Positions 1 to 17,100 of a DNA stretch of 64,000 bases are shown piece by piece (within the stretch, counting starts at the first letter, position 1; each line of letters begins with the position of its first letter). The notes below the pieces were generated by a model that worked only from the letters and a program-made list of their open reading frames with translations, searched no databases and was not told the DNA's origin. Position numbers and translations under genes: made by a program. Source of the stretch: Pithys albifrons albifrons (Eukaryota > Chordata > Aves > Passeriformes > Thamnophilidae); NCBI RefSeq assembly GCF_047495875.1, contig NC_092461.1, positions 50,540,511-50,604,510 of the forward strand, in the 5' to 3' direction.

Positions 1-3470
<3,470 letters not shown>

Positions 3471-3475
3471 CTCAC

Positions 3476-3740
3476 CTACCGCAGCCTGCTGCTCCTGCCG
3501 GCGCAAAGCTGGGGCGGTGGCCGCGGCACCTTCACGGAGACATTAGATCCACAGCGAGGGCGCTCAGAGGGGCCCGGGCCCAGCGGCGGACGGCATGTTG
3601 CGGAGGGCTGGGCGGCTGCGAGCTCTGGCCGCGGCGGTCCCGGGGCCCCGGCATAGACCGCCGCCACCCGCCCGCAGCCTCCCGCCTTCGACCCCGGCGA
3701 GGCTCGGCGCGAGTCTGAGCCGCCCCCTGCTCGGTCCATC
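3476..3740 (-). other. OSR2: Candidate non-coding first exon of OSR2 (5' end uncertain)
   Basis: A donor matching TAG|GTGAGT is read on the minus strand, with the exon's last base at 3476 and GTGAG at 3475-3471. It is followed 2.8 kb downstream by the exon 2 acceptor. The upstream sequence is a dense CpG island, as expected for the OSR2 transcription start. The 5' limit is a guess: no clear TATA box is seen close by, and a TTTAAA palindrome at about 3932-3937 is the nearest AT-rich core element. Transcript data would be needed to fix the start. Confidence 0.45.
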
Positions 3741-4789
3741 ACATTTCAGCGGTGAGTGGCGTGGAGCGCTGTCCCCGCCCGCCCGGCGCCGCCGCCGGCC
3801 CACCCCGCGGCGCGCACAGCCCCGCGCTCGGGGCCGCGCCGCTCCGCCCCGACGGGACGGGACCGCCCCCGGCCGCGGCCCCGGCCCGCCCCGCCGGCCC
3901 CACTGTTTACTTGTGTTTGGGTAGCAACTGGGCTTTAAAGGGACAGGACGCCCCCCGCTCCTCCCGCGTCACCTAAGGTGACTTTTCCCTCTGCGAACAG
4001 ACCGACGTCCCCCGCCCTGCTGCAGACCACGGGGATGTGCGCGCTCCCTGCTCCGCACTGCCCTCCGCCCGTGCCCCAGCCGGAGTGACACAGGCGGCTC
4101 GACTTGCTTAAATAACTAAAATAACTCCCCCCAAACCCAGACCGTGGGGTTTTGTGGGTACCCACGTCTCCGAGGGGTCTGCAAGTAATGCTCACGGTCC
4201 AAACGTCTTCGTGGCCGTCGTGTCGGGTGGCCCTATAGACCCATCCTTCAGCAATTCAGCGCTGCCCTTTCACAGCGATTGAGGCGCCTAAAGGCAGACT
4301 CCGAAGGAGAACCTCTGTGGAGGCATCCCCATGCGCGGTGACTAAGCACACAGTCCCTACCTGGAACAGACACATAGTTTCGAAAGCAGTTTCGATTTAT
4401 TAACGGGGTCTTTGCTGCTAAATGGGGCCTCCGTGACCCTCTTCAAATTTTTCGATTAAGGCGCTCTGTTCACGTTCGTCGAGCGCAATACGGCTGGTTG
4501 CACATGGTGAATTTCCATTTTTACCTATAACGTTGTGTGGTTTTGTGCATTACTTGAATCACATGCATGGGGAATTTGTCCTATAGTCTGGACTGGAGAC
4601 TGGAACAAGGATTTGATAAGTACAGAAGATGTCGGGGGAAATAGCACTTGAAGGACAGCTTTGAAAAATTTTCAGAGGAAGGGTCTGTGCTGGTTAAGTC
4701 GAGCCCGAGGAAGAGGATACAAGTGACGGGTGCATCGGGATTTTTTATCCTTTTAGTGTACAGTAAAAAAAATAAATCAAAGAGGGGAA

Positions 4790-7700
4790 TAGGAGCCGGC
4801 GGAGGAAGGTTTGGCCGTGTCCCCTCACAGCGAAGCGCAGCCGAGGCTGGCGCAAGTTGCAGCCCGCGGCTGCCGCCGGTCGCCGGGGCTATTTTTCGTT
4901 TCTTTTCAAAAATCCCTGCTTCGAAAATGCCCTATCTTAATTCCAAGACGTCCTAAATAAATAGCAATCCTCTCCCGGGCAATGAGGATACGGAGGTTCA
5001 CAATCTGGGGAGACGGAGCGATTCCCCCGGGCCGGGTGGGTGCGTGGTGGGTGCGAGCGGCCGCAGGAGCCTGCGCAGGGCGAGGGCTCGTCGGCCGCGG
5101 CCGAGCTGGGGGGCTCTGGTAGGACGCGGGGCAGGGACCCTCACCCCGTCGTTGTTTTACTTTCTAGAGGGAGGCCGGGTGCTTCAAGAACGAAGTGAAA
5201 AGGGGACTCTGCAGTCGCAATTTCTGCCCCACACTGTTTGCTTGTGGATACCAAGAACAATCCCCACGGACACAGGGATCAAAGGGAGATTGTTTGGGGA
5301 GAACTGTCATTTCTTGCCCTTTACGGCAAGCAAAAATAAGCCGCGCTTGCTGGGGAACATAAAATATATGAATAAATGTAAATATATATATATTATTTTT
5401 AATATCGATGTAAAAGAAACCCAAAACAAATTTTAAAAAATAAACCAAACAACGACCTCCCCAATCCCCAAACGACCAGGCAAATCAAAAACCCTCAAGG
5501 CGGCGGAACTCCAGAGGGGAACGGCGCGGTGCGGAGTCGCTGCCCGGGCTGTTCGGTCCCCGGCCGCTCGTGGTACGCCGGGAGCAGGGAAAGCCGCGCT
5601 ATCCCACCACCTACAGCGCGGCGGCCGCCCCGCACGTCTGCGCTGGCCAGGAGCCCCCGGTGACCCCGAAGCGACTCCGCCCGGCTCGGCCAGCAGGTGC
5701 GCGGCTAGAGTGGGCGGTGCGGCCCGCCTGTACTGCTGGAGCTCCTCGCAGGCCGCCGGAGTTCGCGGGTGCTCGCACGCCGAGGAGCTCCGCGGCGGCG
5801 GCCAGGCGTCGAGAAGAGGTGACACCAGAAGGGCACGGGCCGCCGGGTCCCGCCGGAGCCCAGCGTCACCTTTCCGCGTCCACCTCGGGCGGGCGCCTCT
5901 CACCGCACGGGACCGAACCCACCCTCGGCGGGGCGGCCGCACCGTTGTGCCCGAGCCGGGCGCGGGCACGGCCGGGCGGTGCGGGGGAGCGTCCTCAGCC
6001 CCGCTGTGCCCCGCGGCGGCGGCCCGCGGTGCTGCAGCGCCGCCTGCAGGTCGGCGCGGAGCCCTGCGCGCTCCGCCCGCACCGGCATCGGCTCCGGCTC
6101 GGCTCCGGCTGCGGCCCCGGGCTGGGTGGGTGTCTCGGCGAACCCGGCGATTTGGGTGGGAGTCCCTGCGGACTCAGCGTGGAGCTCTCCACGCACCGCC
6201 CAGGAGACGGCAGCCGCGGGGCCCAGAGGAGGACGGAGGCAGCATCGCTATCTGCCGTCACCCGAGAGCTTATTCCGTACTTCCCGCGCGTTCCACCCGT
6301 GCAGATACCGCCGCGGGCATCTCAGCGTCCCCAGCTCTCTCACCCCACATCCCCCAAAAACACATCCGCAGAGCTGGATTCTATCCAAACAGATAGGCAG
6401 TGCTTGTTTTCACTGCGAGGAACAGATTAAAGCAGTTCCTCCGCGGCCATGAATTTTGGAGCAAACCTTGACCGCTAGTCCCTTCTTGAGTACCGAAATG
6501 TGCCCGGGAGACAGCGAGGCCCCTGCGGCCGCGCTTGGCGCAGCCCCCCGCGGGGCGATGAGTGCACGAAGCGGCTCAGACCGCCGCTGTCGGTGGTGCG
6601 GGGCCGTGGTCGCTGGGGACTCACCCCCGCGAGAATGAGTGGGGCAGAATCTTCAGAAGGGGCCAGGGGTGCGCCCACAGCCGTCGCCGGAGGGAGAAGG
6701 GGCAGCGGGTACCTGGGCCGGCTTCGGCTGGTGACCGGGGCTATGCCAAAGGAAGGGGATCACAGTCCCTAGTGCAGGACACTGCCGCACCCTGGTTTGG
6801 GAGTCGCCGCGACGGCCCCCGAAGGCCCCTGGCTCGAGGGGCGCTGCCGGGCCCGCAGGGTAGAGTGGCCGCGGGGCAGGAGGGCACCCGCGGAGCAGGC
6901 TCAGCCCCGGGCTGCCAGTGGCCGACAGACAGGCCCGTGCTCCAAACGACTCGGGCTACACACCGAGGACTTATCGTTTTTATTTTGAAGAAAACAGTGA
7001 CCGCCCGTCGATCTGGCATCTGACTTCGCTGGTGTTTCGTGGTGACTAAATCATCACCGACTTACCTGCGATTTTTTGGGGTGGGATATTTTGTTTTGTT
7101 TTTAATGAACCAGTCAGGAAATGCCAAGATTTGACAAACAGGCGTAGGCGGCTGGGTGCGCGGCGCTTGGCAGGCTCCGGGGAGCACCGCCGCTGCAACT
7201 TCCTCTCAGTGTCCCCCTTTTCCCTCCTCGGACTCAGATCCCCGTAGAACATCGCCGCGATTAATTTCCATGAAAGAAGAAAGCAATTAAGCACGCAACG
7301 ACCTCAGAGGGCTGGAACCCGCCCGCGTCTCCCACGGGCTCACAAGCCCCGCTATCCCTTCGCCCGCGGCCCCTGCCCGCGATCCCAGCCTCGGGGCCGC
7401 CTCTGGGCGGCAGCGAGCGGGCCCAGCCGCCCCACTTGCGGCACCGCGGCCCGCCCCGACGTGCATCACCACCGCAGCCAGCCCGACGGGTGCCTGCTCC
7501 TCGCCGTCCCCTCGCTAGGGAGCACAGAAGCCCGGAGGCTTTTGCTCTCCGCCGCGGCCGTGTCCCGGCTTCCCGCCCCCGGCAGCTCCCGGCCCCACGT
7601 CGGACACCGCAGGGTTCACGGGAGAAGCCTGAAACGGCCCTCGGCAAGGGCGGCTTCGCCGTGTGCGCGGCGGTGCGGGCCGCTCATCCCGCGGAACTTG

Positions 7701-7870
7701 CACTCTGTGCTGCAACTACTGTCGCGGTGGAATAGCGTGGTGCGGATGGGGCGACAGAGGATGCGGAGGCGGCCGTCGGCGCCGCGGGAACCGCGAAGGG
7801 GACGCCGCCCGCCGCGGTGTTACCGCCTTGCATCGACGGCGGGCCTCGAGCTCTCGATAAATCGACTTTT
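4790..7870. promoter_or_regulatory. Chain of CpG islands upstream of OSR2
   Basis: CpG-dense blocks at about 4790-5150, 5490-6950 and 7130-7860 are separated by short AT-rich breaks, for example 5350-5460 with a TATATATATA run. No exon of a known gene was recognised. The open frames of up to 286 codons in these blocks exist in several frames and on both strands, which is a by-product of few stop codons in GC-rich DNA. Extended island clusters of this kind commonly surround developmental transcription-factor genes and act as Polycomb-bound regulatory domains. That role is inferred here. Confidence 0.5.
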
Positions 7871-10800
7871 CTAGACTAAAGTGTTCCTTCCCCCGCCATC
7901 AGCAATGAGAGACTTCTGTGGTGCATGAAGTGAGCACTTGTCACGACATAAAGAAATACAAAACGCTGTACCTTCCTATAGTTTGGTTTAAGCAACCTTT
8001 TGGCTAAAGTCTTTCCTGCCGTCAGCACTGAAACACTGAGCAGGGCTCTGCTGTGGAGCGCAGACACCAATCGCACACTGGTGGGCCCTTTTCTTATTGC
8101 TCCATACCTCACCGTCCCACTCCCACTCCTCCAAACTGAGCCCAGGGACTGCAGAGGGTCCCCAGGCTGGCAGGCTTTGCTTACTGTCTGGTGGTGGCAT
8201 TTTACCTCTCTTGGCAGACGTGTCAAAGGACAGCCTGCAAGGTGAAGGTCGGCGGAGCTTTAGGGCTGCCTGCCTGCTGCACCACCGTGGGTTTGTACGC
8301 TCCACTCCTGTGTAAAAGGGGGTTTCAGGGATGATGTTCTGCAGCTGCCTCAGGCTGAAAGGATCACGAAGTTTGCAATCTCAGAGCCAACTGTTAGGGG
8401 GGGAGATCTAAAAGAAATATTGTGTAAAAGCAATAAATTGGTTTAAGAAATGCAGTTGTACGTTTGGTTCCATGCCTCGTAACTCACCTAGGACATGAGA
8501 ACTCCAAGGCAACAGAGAACAGGGCCCATACATCTTGTCCTGTGGCGTATATTAAATAACTCCATTTCCTTTTAAGAACTTGCTACATGCCAGTGAATAA
8601 CTTGATTTCACAAATAAAATTAATATTGTAGGGTGTAAGTCAGCAAACAATAGAAAAGCTCAGAGAGTTTTTTCCAGTTGTAAACATGCAGAATCCATAT
8701 GGTCATTAGATACATCTATGGGTTAAGCACTGATTTGTTTATGCAAGCCTGATGCTTATGATACTCTTAAACTGGGACTATTCTGTTGAATGCATGTATA
8801 CTATAATCCCCTTTTACCTACCCTCATATGTGTTTCCTGTTTTCAGCATGCATTCTCAATGTGTAAACTGTGGTGAAGGATATGTTATAAACCAGGATAC
8901 TATGGAGCATTTCAGATATTTTCAGAGCATTACAAGCACGGTCCAAGCATATGCAAATCATCACTTACAGATGTGCATAACGTCTGTACTAATCTCTGTG
9001 TGTCTTTTCAGTTGTTTGTGGCATCTAATTTAAAGAAAAGGACAATAATGGATATTACAAAACAGTACCAATTGTTCCTGGGCAGACTGACCCCTAAAAT
9101 GTCCAGACACACCTTACTGATGAAACCCTATAGTTCTTAATATGATCAGGGTTTTTTAAGGCTAAGTTATTGACAAGGGCAAGGCACTTGAAAACTCTTA
9201 AAGACACTGCCAAGGCTGAACATCATCCTCTATCTCTACTGGGTATGATCCAAAAAACATTTAAGCATATGCCTAAGTTCATTGCTATCCAGAGCAATAT
9301 CTAAGCAGGCGCTTCGATGTCTTTATATGCCAAAGTCACCTGTTGAATGTGTGTTTTACTGCTGGTTTAAAATATTTACTGAATTAGGGATATTATTTTC
9401 AGAGTGTCTCATAAAAATAAACAAGCAAAAGTTTATAAAAAAATCCAAGAACAGTTACTGTTCGAGGCAAGAATTTTCATCATGCCTTCTTTTATGTCCT
9501 TTTCCATGAATTAAATTACTGGCACTGTCATCTGTATTACTACCTTTTTTTGCCTAAAGTGATAGTGTTGTCCTCATCTTCGGCTGCTACTTCATAGCAG
9601 CAATGTGTGCATCATCCTGTTGGGTGAAAGGACAGTTTCTCCAACACAAAGTCTCTGGACGTGATGCTGATAGATACACCTTGGACATTCTGCAGTTTGG
9701 AACAGTTTGAATCTAGCTTGTGACACGGGACAAAGAGCCCTTTTTCTCCATGAACTCTCCACAGACACTATGAGGAAAGGTCAGGGCAAGATCACTCTGG
9801 AGTACAGATCAGTTCAAGATTGGAACTGAGCTGGGCATGGACCAGTCAGAAGATTTTCTTGTAAAAAATATTATTTATCTAATTTTCCTTCCCTTCAAGC
9901 TGAGGCCTTAAGAAGACAACATGCACATCCAGTCTGTCATTGCAGACAGTCTCTGGTCTCTGGGTATTGTGAGTCAGCAACAAACTGAAAGCAGGTGAGA
10001 CCAGGATGAATCAGAGTGAAGACCCAGCAGTTGGTTTCCATTTCTTTGCTCATGGACTTTCATTTTCTGTTCCTGTGATGGTACAGGTCCCTGCTCAGGG
10101 GACTGGCATTTTGCTTGTTCTCCTTAGTTCCCTTTCACACACCCCACAGAAGTATTTGAGGGAGCTACATGGGCTGGTGAAGGGTAGGATGAAGACAGTG
10201 AATGGCTCTTTTGCCTGTTTAGTCCATGGTAGATGGCATGGTCCATCTCATAAAGACTATCAATGATTATTGCAGGTTTTACTTGTTTGCATTAAGTATT
10301 TCATTTATTTGGCTTTCTCACCCATGGTAGGCTGGTGAAAATTATTAGTTGTTATGCTATTCTTTCAAATTTGCCTATGGGAACTCTTTCGAGGAAAAAT
10401 ACCAATCCCATTCATTTCAGCACCAGAACTCATTTTAGCACCAGAGGAGTGCTGGAAGCTGAGGACATGACACTGCACCAGAGACAGAATTGACCTGAGG
10501 CCTCTTATTTTCAGCTTCAGTGATGAGAGGAGATACTGCCAGCCACACTACAAACTTTCCAGTACAATATATATTCCCCTTTTCCACTTCATTTGTCCTG
10601 AGGATTAGTTGGTGTGCAAATGCAACCAAGAGTTTCTGAATTTTACCGTTGTCATGAATCTGCCTGTTTCTGAACGGCTGGATGGAGCCTCCCTGTGAAG
10701 GTAAAGCACTCCGCTGTTTCAGGATATGTGGGGAAGGGAGCAGCAGAGACCATGGGACAAGGAATGCTTTGGAATGACAGCCTTTCTGCCTGTGACTGAA

Positions 10801-13800
10801 GCAAGGACCTATGGCATCTGCTAGACCAGGGCCTTTCAGGGAGCCTCGGGATAGTGCCTATGGAGAGCTGTGAGGAAATCTCCATCGTCAACAGAAATGC
10901 TCCAGACAAAGAAATGAAAGCTGAGTATAGAAAGTGAAAAATTATTTTCTGAATCCAGGAATAGTCCCACAAGAAAACTCATGAAGCTATATGAAAGGAT
11001 TTTTGAACAAAATATATCTTGTCCTTGAATTCTTTGTGAAGCTGGAAAATAGAGAAGTCTTAGAGCACGGTAAGCATTTCTATTGGGAAGAAGCATCAAG
11101 TATAACAGTGTGTTTATTTCAGTGGGAACTGGCATGAAAGTCAGTCGGTGGCCACAGCAGCACTGCTGACACTCTTGAGATCTGAAAAAGAGACCACCAA
11201 TAAAGGTCATTAGCTAAGGTTAAGCAGCGTTAACCTTGACCTTTCTCCAGTCTCCAAGCACGCAGCTCTTGAGTAAATACAGATCACAGATATTAAAGAA
11301 CTCTTAAACAACTACAATAACAAAATAGACTGAAGTGGAGTCAAAACTGCAGATCTGTTTTATTCAAAGCATAATATTTATATATGACAGATACTGAAAG
11401 GCAGCAGAACCGGTTTTAGGAACCATCTCTGTACCTAGATAGGGAAGGCATACTTGAAAGCATTCTGTCTTTTGAACCACAGTGAGACATAAATTTAAGT
11501 TTTTCAGAAAAGTATTTTAATTCCTACAGCTTGGTAATTCCTAAGAGTTTGGTCAAGAACCATATTAGAAATACTCAACTTTCACTTTCTTTTAGAGTTA
11601 CAGGTGGAGCCTGAAATGCTAAAAGGCTGTTCAAAGCATCACTTAAGTCTGATCTAGTTCAGCATTAGTCTCATGTTATCTTTCCCACCCTCAACTGTTT
11701 CAAGAAGATATATAAAACCAGACCAGAGCTGATGTTTACTTTTACAGCTAATGGTTCCTCAAATCTAAAGAACTTCTAAGGAATAGATAAAAGCAGCTGC
11801 AAAAGTGATCTAGAAATAAACATCCAGAAGAAAGCATAATTGCAATCAAAGTTCCAGCTGTTCTTGTCTTAATTCTTATCAGTATTCTTTTTAATCAGGC
11901 ACATTTTGAAGTCAAAGACTTATTTCCAACAGCTTTTGTTCATATATATACATATATATGTAAGTCCCTTGAAATATTACAGGAGTTCTGTTTCATATCA
12001 AAATACTGTACATTGTCACTGAAATTATTAATTTTCTTTTCCTCATCCCCCATGTTCTCTCTGGGCCCCTCTTTTGCATCTGGCATGTGTACTGATACTC
12101 AAGATGACAAATACTGATAACTGCGAAGCTGCAATGCTGCATACTTCCATAAGGCAAAGCTTAGCCAAAGTTAGGCATTGATTTATATCCCATATTCTGT
12201 TCAACAGCATAGGTTTGGTTTTTTTTAGTTCCATACCTTTAATCCTTGCCACCTTCAACCTAGTGTGTGTCAAATTTCCATCTTATTGTTGCAGCTGTGG
12301 TTTCTTAAAATGAAGGTATGTTTCTTGAAAGCAGTAACACATTCTTCAGTTTATTCACAGATTTAAATTCTCCGTTGTTCAAACACGCCTGAACTCATCA
12401 AAATGTGATGGTGTGGGGGTTTTGTTGTACCAAGTGGTTGATTCAGAGATTTTAAAAAACAAATGAGGGATGTTGAGATAACAGGTTTTTTTGCTCCAAA
12501 TCTGTAGAATGTGTAGTAACTTAGGCAGAGATAATAACTTTAGGGTTCTCTTTAGCTAAAAGGTTATTTATAAAACATACAAGGCAGAAAAAGCTCTCCC
12601 ACACATGAAAAGCCTTGCACAGGTGTACAGATGAAAAGAAATAAACCATGTGCTGTCTAGGTACAGTGTTATTTAGGATGACTTTATAACCCACAGTAGG
12701 AGACAGCCCACAGAAGCAGATTGGTTTCAGAAAAATCTAAATGATTAAAAAAGAGAACTGCACAAGTTATGTGTTTCTATCATGACCTCCATGTTTTTAG
12801 GGGAAGAAGACCTTCTCAACCCCTTCTACAGTGGTCTATGAAGCATTACTGTTCCTGTAGGTGAGCTGATGAAAAGGACCATACCTTTGCTTCAAGTAAT
12901 TTCAGTTCAAAGTCCAGTGCAGTAACTCAAACCCACTTTTATCATCTTTAAAAGCTAAGAGGTTAGTGCTTTCCACCAGAGCAGCTGAGACACATCCAGT
13001 TCTAGGAAAAGGCCAAGAAAATAGCTGAAAGCAGTTACAAAAAATCTGCCAGAGGACATCTGTCAAAGTCCAAAGAGTTCCAGTTTTGTATGATTACATT
13101 TGATCCCAGAGGCTAAATTATGTGCAGGAAAGATTTAATAATGTTATGCAGATTATGTGTGGAAATGTAAAAGGAACCAAATACAATGCCAGTTTGAAAA
13201 ATCTTGTGCTCATAGCACTATTATTGCTGCACAGTTAGAAAACACAGCTTGAGCAATAGACTATGATAATAAAATTAAAAATTGGAATTGCTAGAATGTT
13301 TACTCAGGTGAGGTTATTTGATAAAAAAAATGACTTAATATTTTCTCTCTGCCAGGAAGTTATCAGTGGAGAGAACCCTGTCCTGTTTCCACTGCATCAG
13401 TTTCATTGCCATGTACAAACCTGATAGTGAAAATGTGGTAACCAAGGATCACTGTTTGCAACATTTCCAAAAGCCAGTGCAAAGGAGAGTTTAGCTACTA
13501 AACACAGAAAAAAATGACTAACTTTCAGCTGTCTCTGATGCAAGAATTACAGCATCTGGCTGAACAAGAATTGCTGAACTATAGGTATGATCCCTTTTGC
13601 CAAGCCACTTCCAGAAACAGTAATTGCTGTCAGAGAGGGGGAAGAGGCAGCTGGAAGGATGATGTGAACAGCCACCACAGCATGTGCCAAATAATATCAG
13701 TCAAATCTTTTGGTAGCATAATGCTCCAATACCATGTAGCACAATTTAGATACTGGTAAAGGAAGGATTATTAAACAGGGTTCTTAGCCAGGAGTACTAT

Positions 13801-13821
13801 GGGCTTCATCATTAAAAACCC

Positions 13822-14130
13822 TTAAAAGCCAAACAACACCTGAAAGCAGTAACAAATGGATCCTATCTGGCAACACCTAGAAACTTTGGTGTAGACTCTC
13901 ACACAGGAAGCTAGTGTAATGTTTTCTAGATTTCTTGAAGCTGGCATTTCTGGTGATCTTACTTTAGCCAGAGCTTTTATCTCCCTTGGGATAATGGTTA
14001 TAGTTTTACCAGCTGAAAATCTATGCTCAACAGTTTTTCTTTCAGTGGAAGGATCTAAGACTTTTCCTTCCAAGGTTAGGTCTTTATTTTCAGGGAGTTC
14101 CAGTATGTTTCTTAGGGTTCTCATTTCCAC
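13822..14130 (-). other. Unassigned open frame with protein-like composition
   Basis: This is a 102-codon frame that starts at a GTG; the first in-frame ATG is the third codon. A TAG lies two codons upstream of the GTG. The first 75 or so residues are hydrophilic, charged and well mixed, with motifs such as ILELPENKDLTLEGK and REIKALAKV. That is unlike the low-complexity shadows elsewhere. I do not recognise a family. No upstream exon, poly-A tail or flanking duplication is visible, so it could be a decayed pseudogene fragment, an exon of an unknown transcript or chance. Confidence 0.15.
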
Positions 14131-17100
14131 TTGCTATTCCTGCTCTCATCTGTTTTGCAAATGGCCACCGTAATGTTAAGCTTATCTAATGGCCAGGCCT
14201 CTGGCTGGAAGAATGCCAGCAGCATTTTGAAAATCAGTCATCTGAAAGCATTCAGAGGACATGGCCATCACCTTCTCCCTGAACCTCAAACATAAAACTT
14301 CCCGATAAGCACACACTTAAACACCATGAAAAGCAAGAGGTTAATCTGAAATTCAGATATTGCTTTAAGCAGCTTCCTTGGGTGACACTCAGAAACTCTG
14401 CTGAAGTTATTTCACTCTACAAATAAATCTCTTTTTTAAGCGTTCAGAAAACATATTGGTTGTACATACACACAGCAAAGAGTGAGTGTCCTCATAATGG
14501 CTTCACTGTAAACACAGGTTTCACTTTACAGTTGTTTCTGTTTATTTTGTTACTTTGGATAATTATTCCCCTCACTGGCAGGGGAAAACCTCCCAGTAGG
14601 TCCATCTACTCCTAGCTTTTGACATCAGGCATGGTCATAGCATTTCCTACCATCAGTGTGACTTAGGGGTTTTGTCACAAGTCCTGTTGAAAAAAGGGCA
14701 AGGGCAGAACCATTTTCTTTTCCTTGGTAAGGAGAAATCTGTGAAAATGCAAGACGTTGCAGGTCTTTATGTGCAGACATAGACAGAGATCCTAAATCTC
14801 ATGAATTTTGCCATTGACCTCATTGAGTTCTTGATTTTACTTAGAAGGAGGAGTACTGGACCTCCAATTCAGATATTTGAGAAAAAGCCTAAAAAACAGC
14901 CCAAGGTTTGCATTTGACACTCTGAGGACACAACATTTGTCCATAAAGATTGATGAGAGAGCTAAGAAGGTTAACCTTACAAAAATAAAACCAGAATTTT
15001 GTCATAACATTTATTTAGTTAAGACATGAGAAGGAAGTACTGAAAGCAATTCCTATACATCCTACAGAAGGACTGTCTCCGTGTGAATGGGATCTCTGGA
15101 AAAATCATCCCCCATTTGGACTTCTTCTGCCTCAAAAAGAGGGAATTCTGAACTTGTAGGAGACAGAAAAAAATAAAAGCCCAAAGGAGGAAAGTGTAGT
15201 ATGAAGACATCTACACAATAAGAGACTCCCATTTGGAATAACCTTATTTGGGAAAGAGGGCTGACTAGAGGAAGAGAAAGACCTGCTGTCTGCTGCAATT
15301 TGTGCCTGAAGGGCTGGTTCAGTCAGTGCTGACAGAGAGACGTCCTGCAAAACTGCTGGGAAAAGTCTTTCCCAGCTTCCAGGCATCCCACTGCCTCAGT
15401 GGCACGGGATCTGCTGCTGACCAGAGCGTGAGGACTGCTGAGCCACTGAACACCAGTCAAAGAGCTTCCACTGTGATATACCAGGGGACACAGAAAGCAG
15501 AGACTGGAATGCACGATGGAACTCGAGGACGTGTCATAGTAGGCCAGTAAATGTTTTCCTGGAAAAGAAAAAAACATACACTTAATACTGTTTTATTTAG
15601 TATAGTTCAGCTCATCTATTTTGAATAAATAAGAACATACTCAGGAGGAAGCTACCTTTAAGTGACTTCAGTAAAAAGTTAAGCTTAAGACAATAGTTAT
15701 ACAGGTTTAAACAGGCAAAGCTCTAGGGGTATCAGCTTCTGACTACATGGGCTGCAGGTCTGTCCTGGCAGTCATTTGTTGATTAAACAAACCTTCCCAA
15801 GGCTGAGGAATCCAAATAACAGTAACGAGGCTCCCTCCAGCTCCTAATTTGCAGGATAGGGTCCTGTGCTAGCTTTCCTGTCCTAGGACTGAGACAAACA
15901 AACAAAAACAGAATTTCTGGAATCCATTGCATTTCTGAAGAGTATTACTTAAAAATTAGACCACAAGAGATTATTATCACAGGCATACCACTTTAGAATA
16001 GCTTTCCTAGAAGCAAAGCAAGATCAGGAAAAACTTCTCAAACAATCCCTCTCACTGTAAGACACCTGTTCTCCTTAAAGCACTTTTTTAGTGGAAGTCA
16101 CCCCAGCTGAATTAAATTTGTTTCCCTTGGGCCTGCATTTTCTTTAGCCAACACAACAGCTGCACCATGTGGAGATGAGCCACAACAAATGTAACAACAC
16201 ATGTTTGTGATTGCTGTATCAGCTTTGGCAGATTTAAGTGCAGAAGTCTTTAGCTGCTTTCTACTGCAGAGCCAGCTTTGGAATATATACAACATCTTGC
16301 AAAGTAGTAGTAATAATATATATAGTTCTATCTATTTCTTGTACATGCTGGTACAGTAAAACCAGAAAAGAACCAACTATTACTGATAGCTATAAATATT
16401 GCATTAAGCACAAACATCTTCTTTTGCATTTAAAAGTAAGAACAGAACAGAAGGAGGCGTTAACTACAGTAAAATCCCCTGAGACTCCTGTGCTAGCTGG
16501 TATCTAGTCCTGCAGAGACACTCAGCCATTCAGAATGTACAGCAACCCTGTTATTTCAAAGCTGCAGTAAATTTAATCTCTCCAAGAACTTGCTGAATTC
16601 CTGGGAAATAATCTTGTTTTACTGTGGGTTTTTTTTCCTTATATCAAGAACAGGTGCCAAAAACTGGTTCTGTGGAGCCTAATTCAATATACTTTAGAAC
16701 ACAGTTTTAAAGTCTTTGAGGCCTTTAATTAAGAGCTTTTGAGTAGCCCATGCCCATCTTGGTCTTGAAAGACCATTTTGAAAGGTTAAGAAAAATGCCA
16801 GTAACACAGCATAGAATCAAGCCTTTATGTTTATAATGTGTTGTTCCTGTTACTTGCTGTAGAACTGGTGCTGTATGTATTTGTGGATAAACTAACACAA
16901 TTGTGTGACTTCAGTCTACTTATATGTTTTCTCACTTAAAATTGCTATATTATTGCATATTGTATAATCTGTGATGCATAGTATACATAGATGCAGTGGT
17001 GCATTGCACACTAATATGCAATGCAACTTTGTATAAGTGTCCCCATGACTCTGAACAGCAGATACTCTCACTGTCTGAAATCCCAGATGCTTCGTAGCTA

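Noticed and set aside
5570..6430. Long open frame of 286 codons
   Set aside because: It lies in a CpG island with overlapping open frames on both strands, and is rich in Pro/Arg/Ala/Gly without any domain. Few stops in GC-rich DNA explain it.
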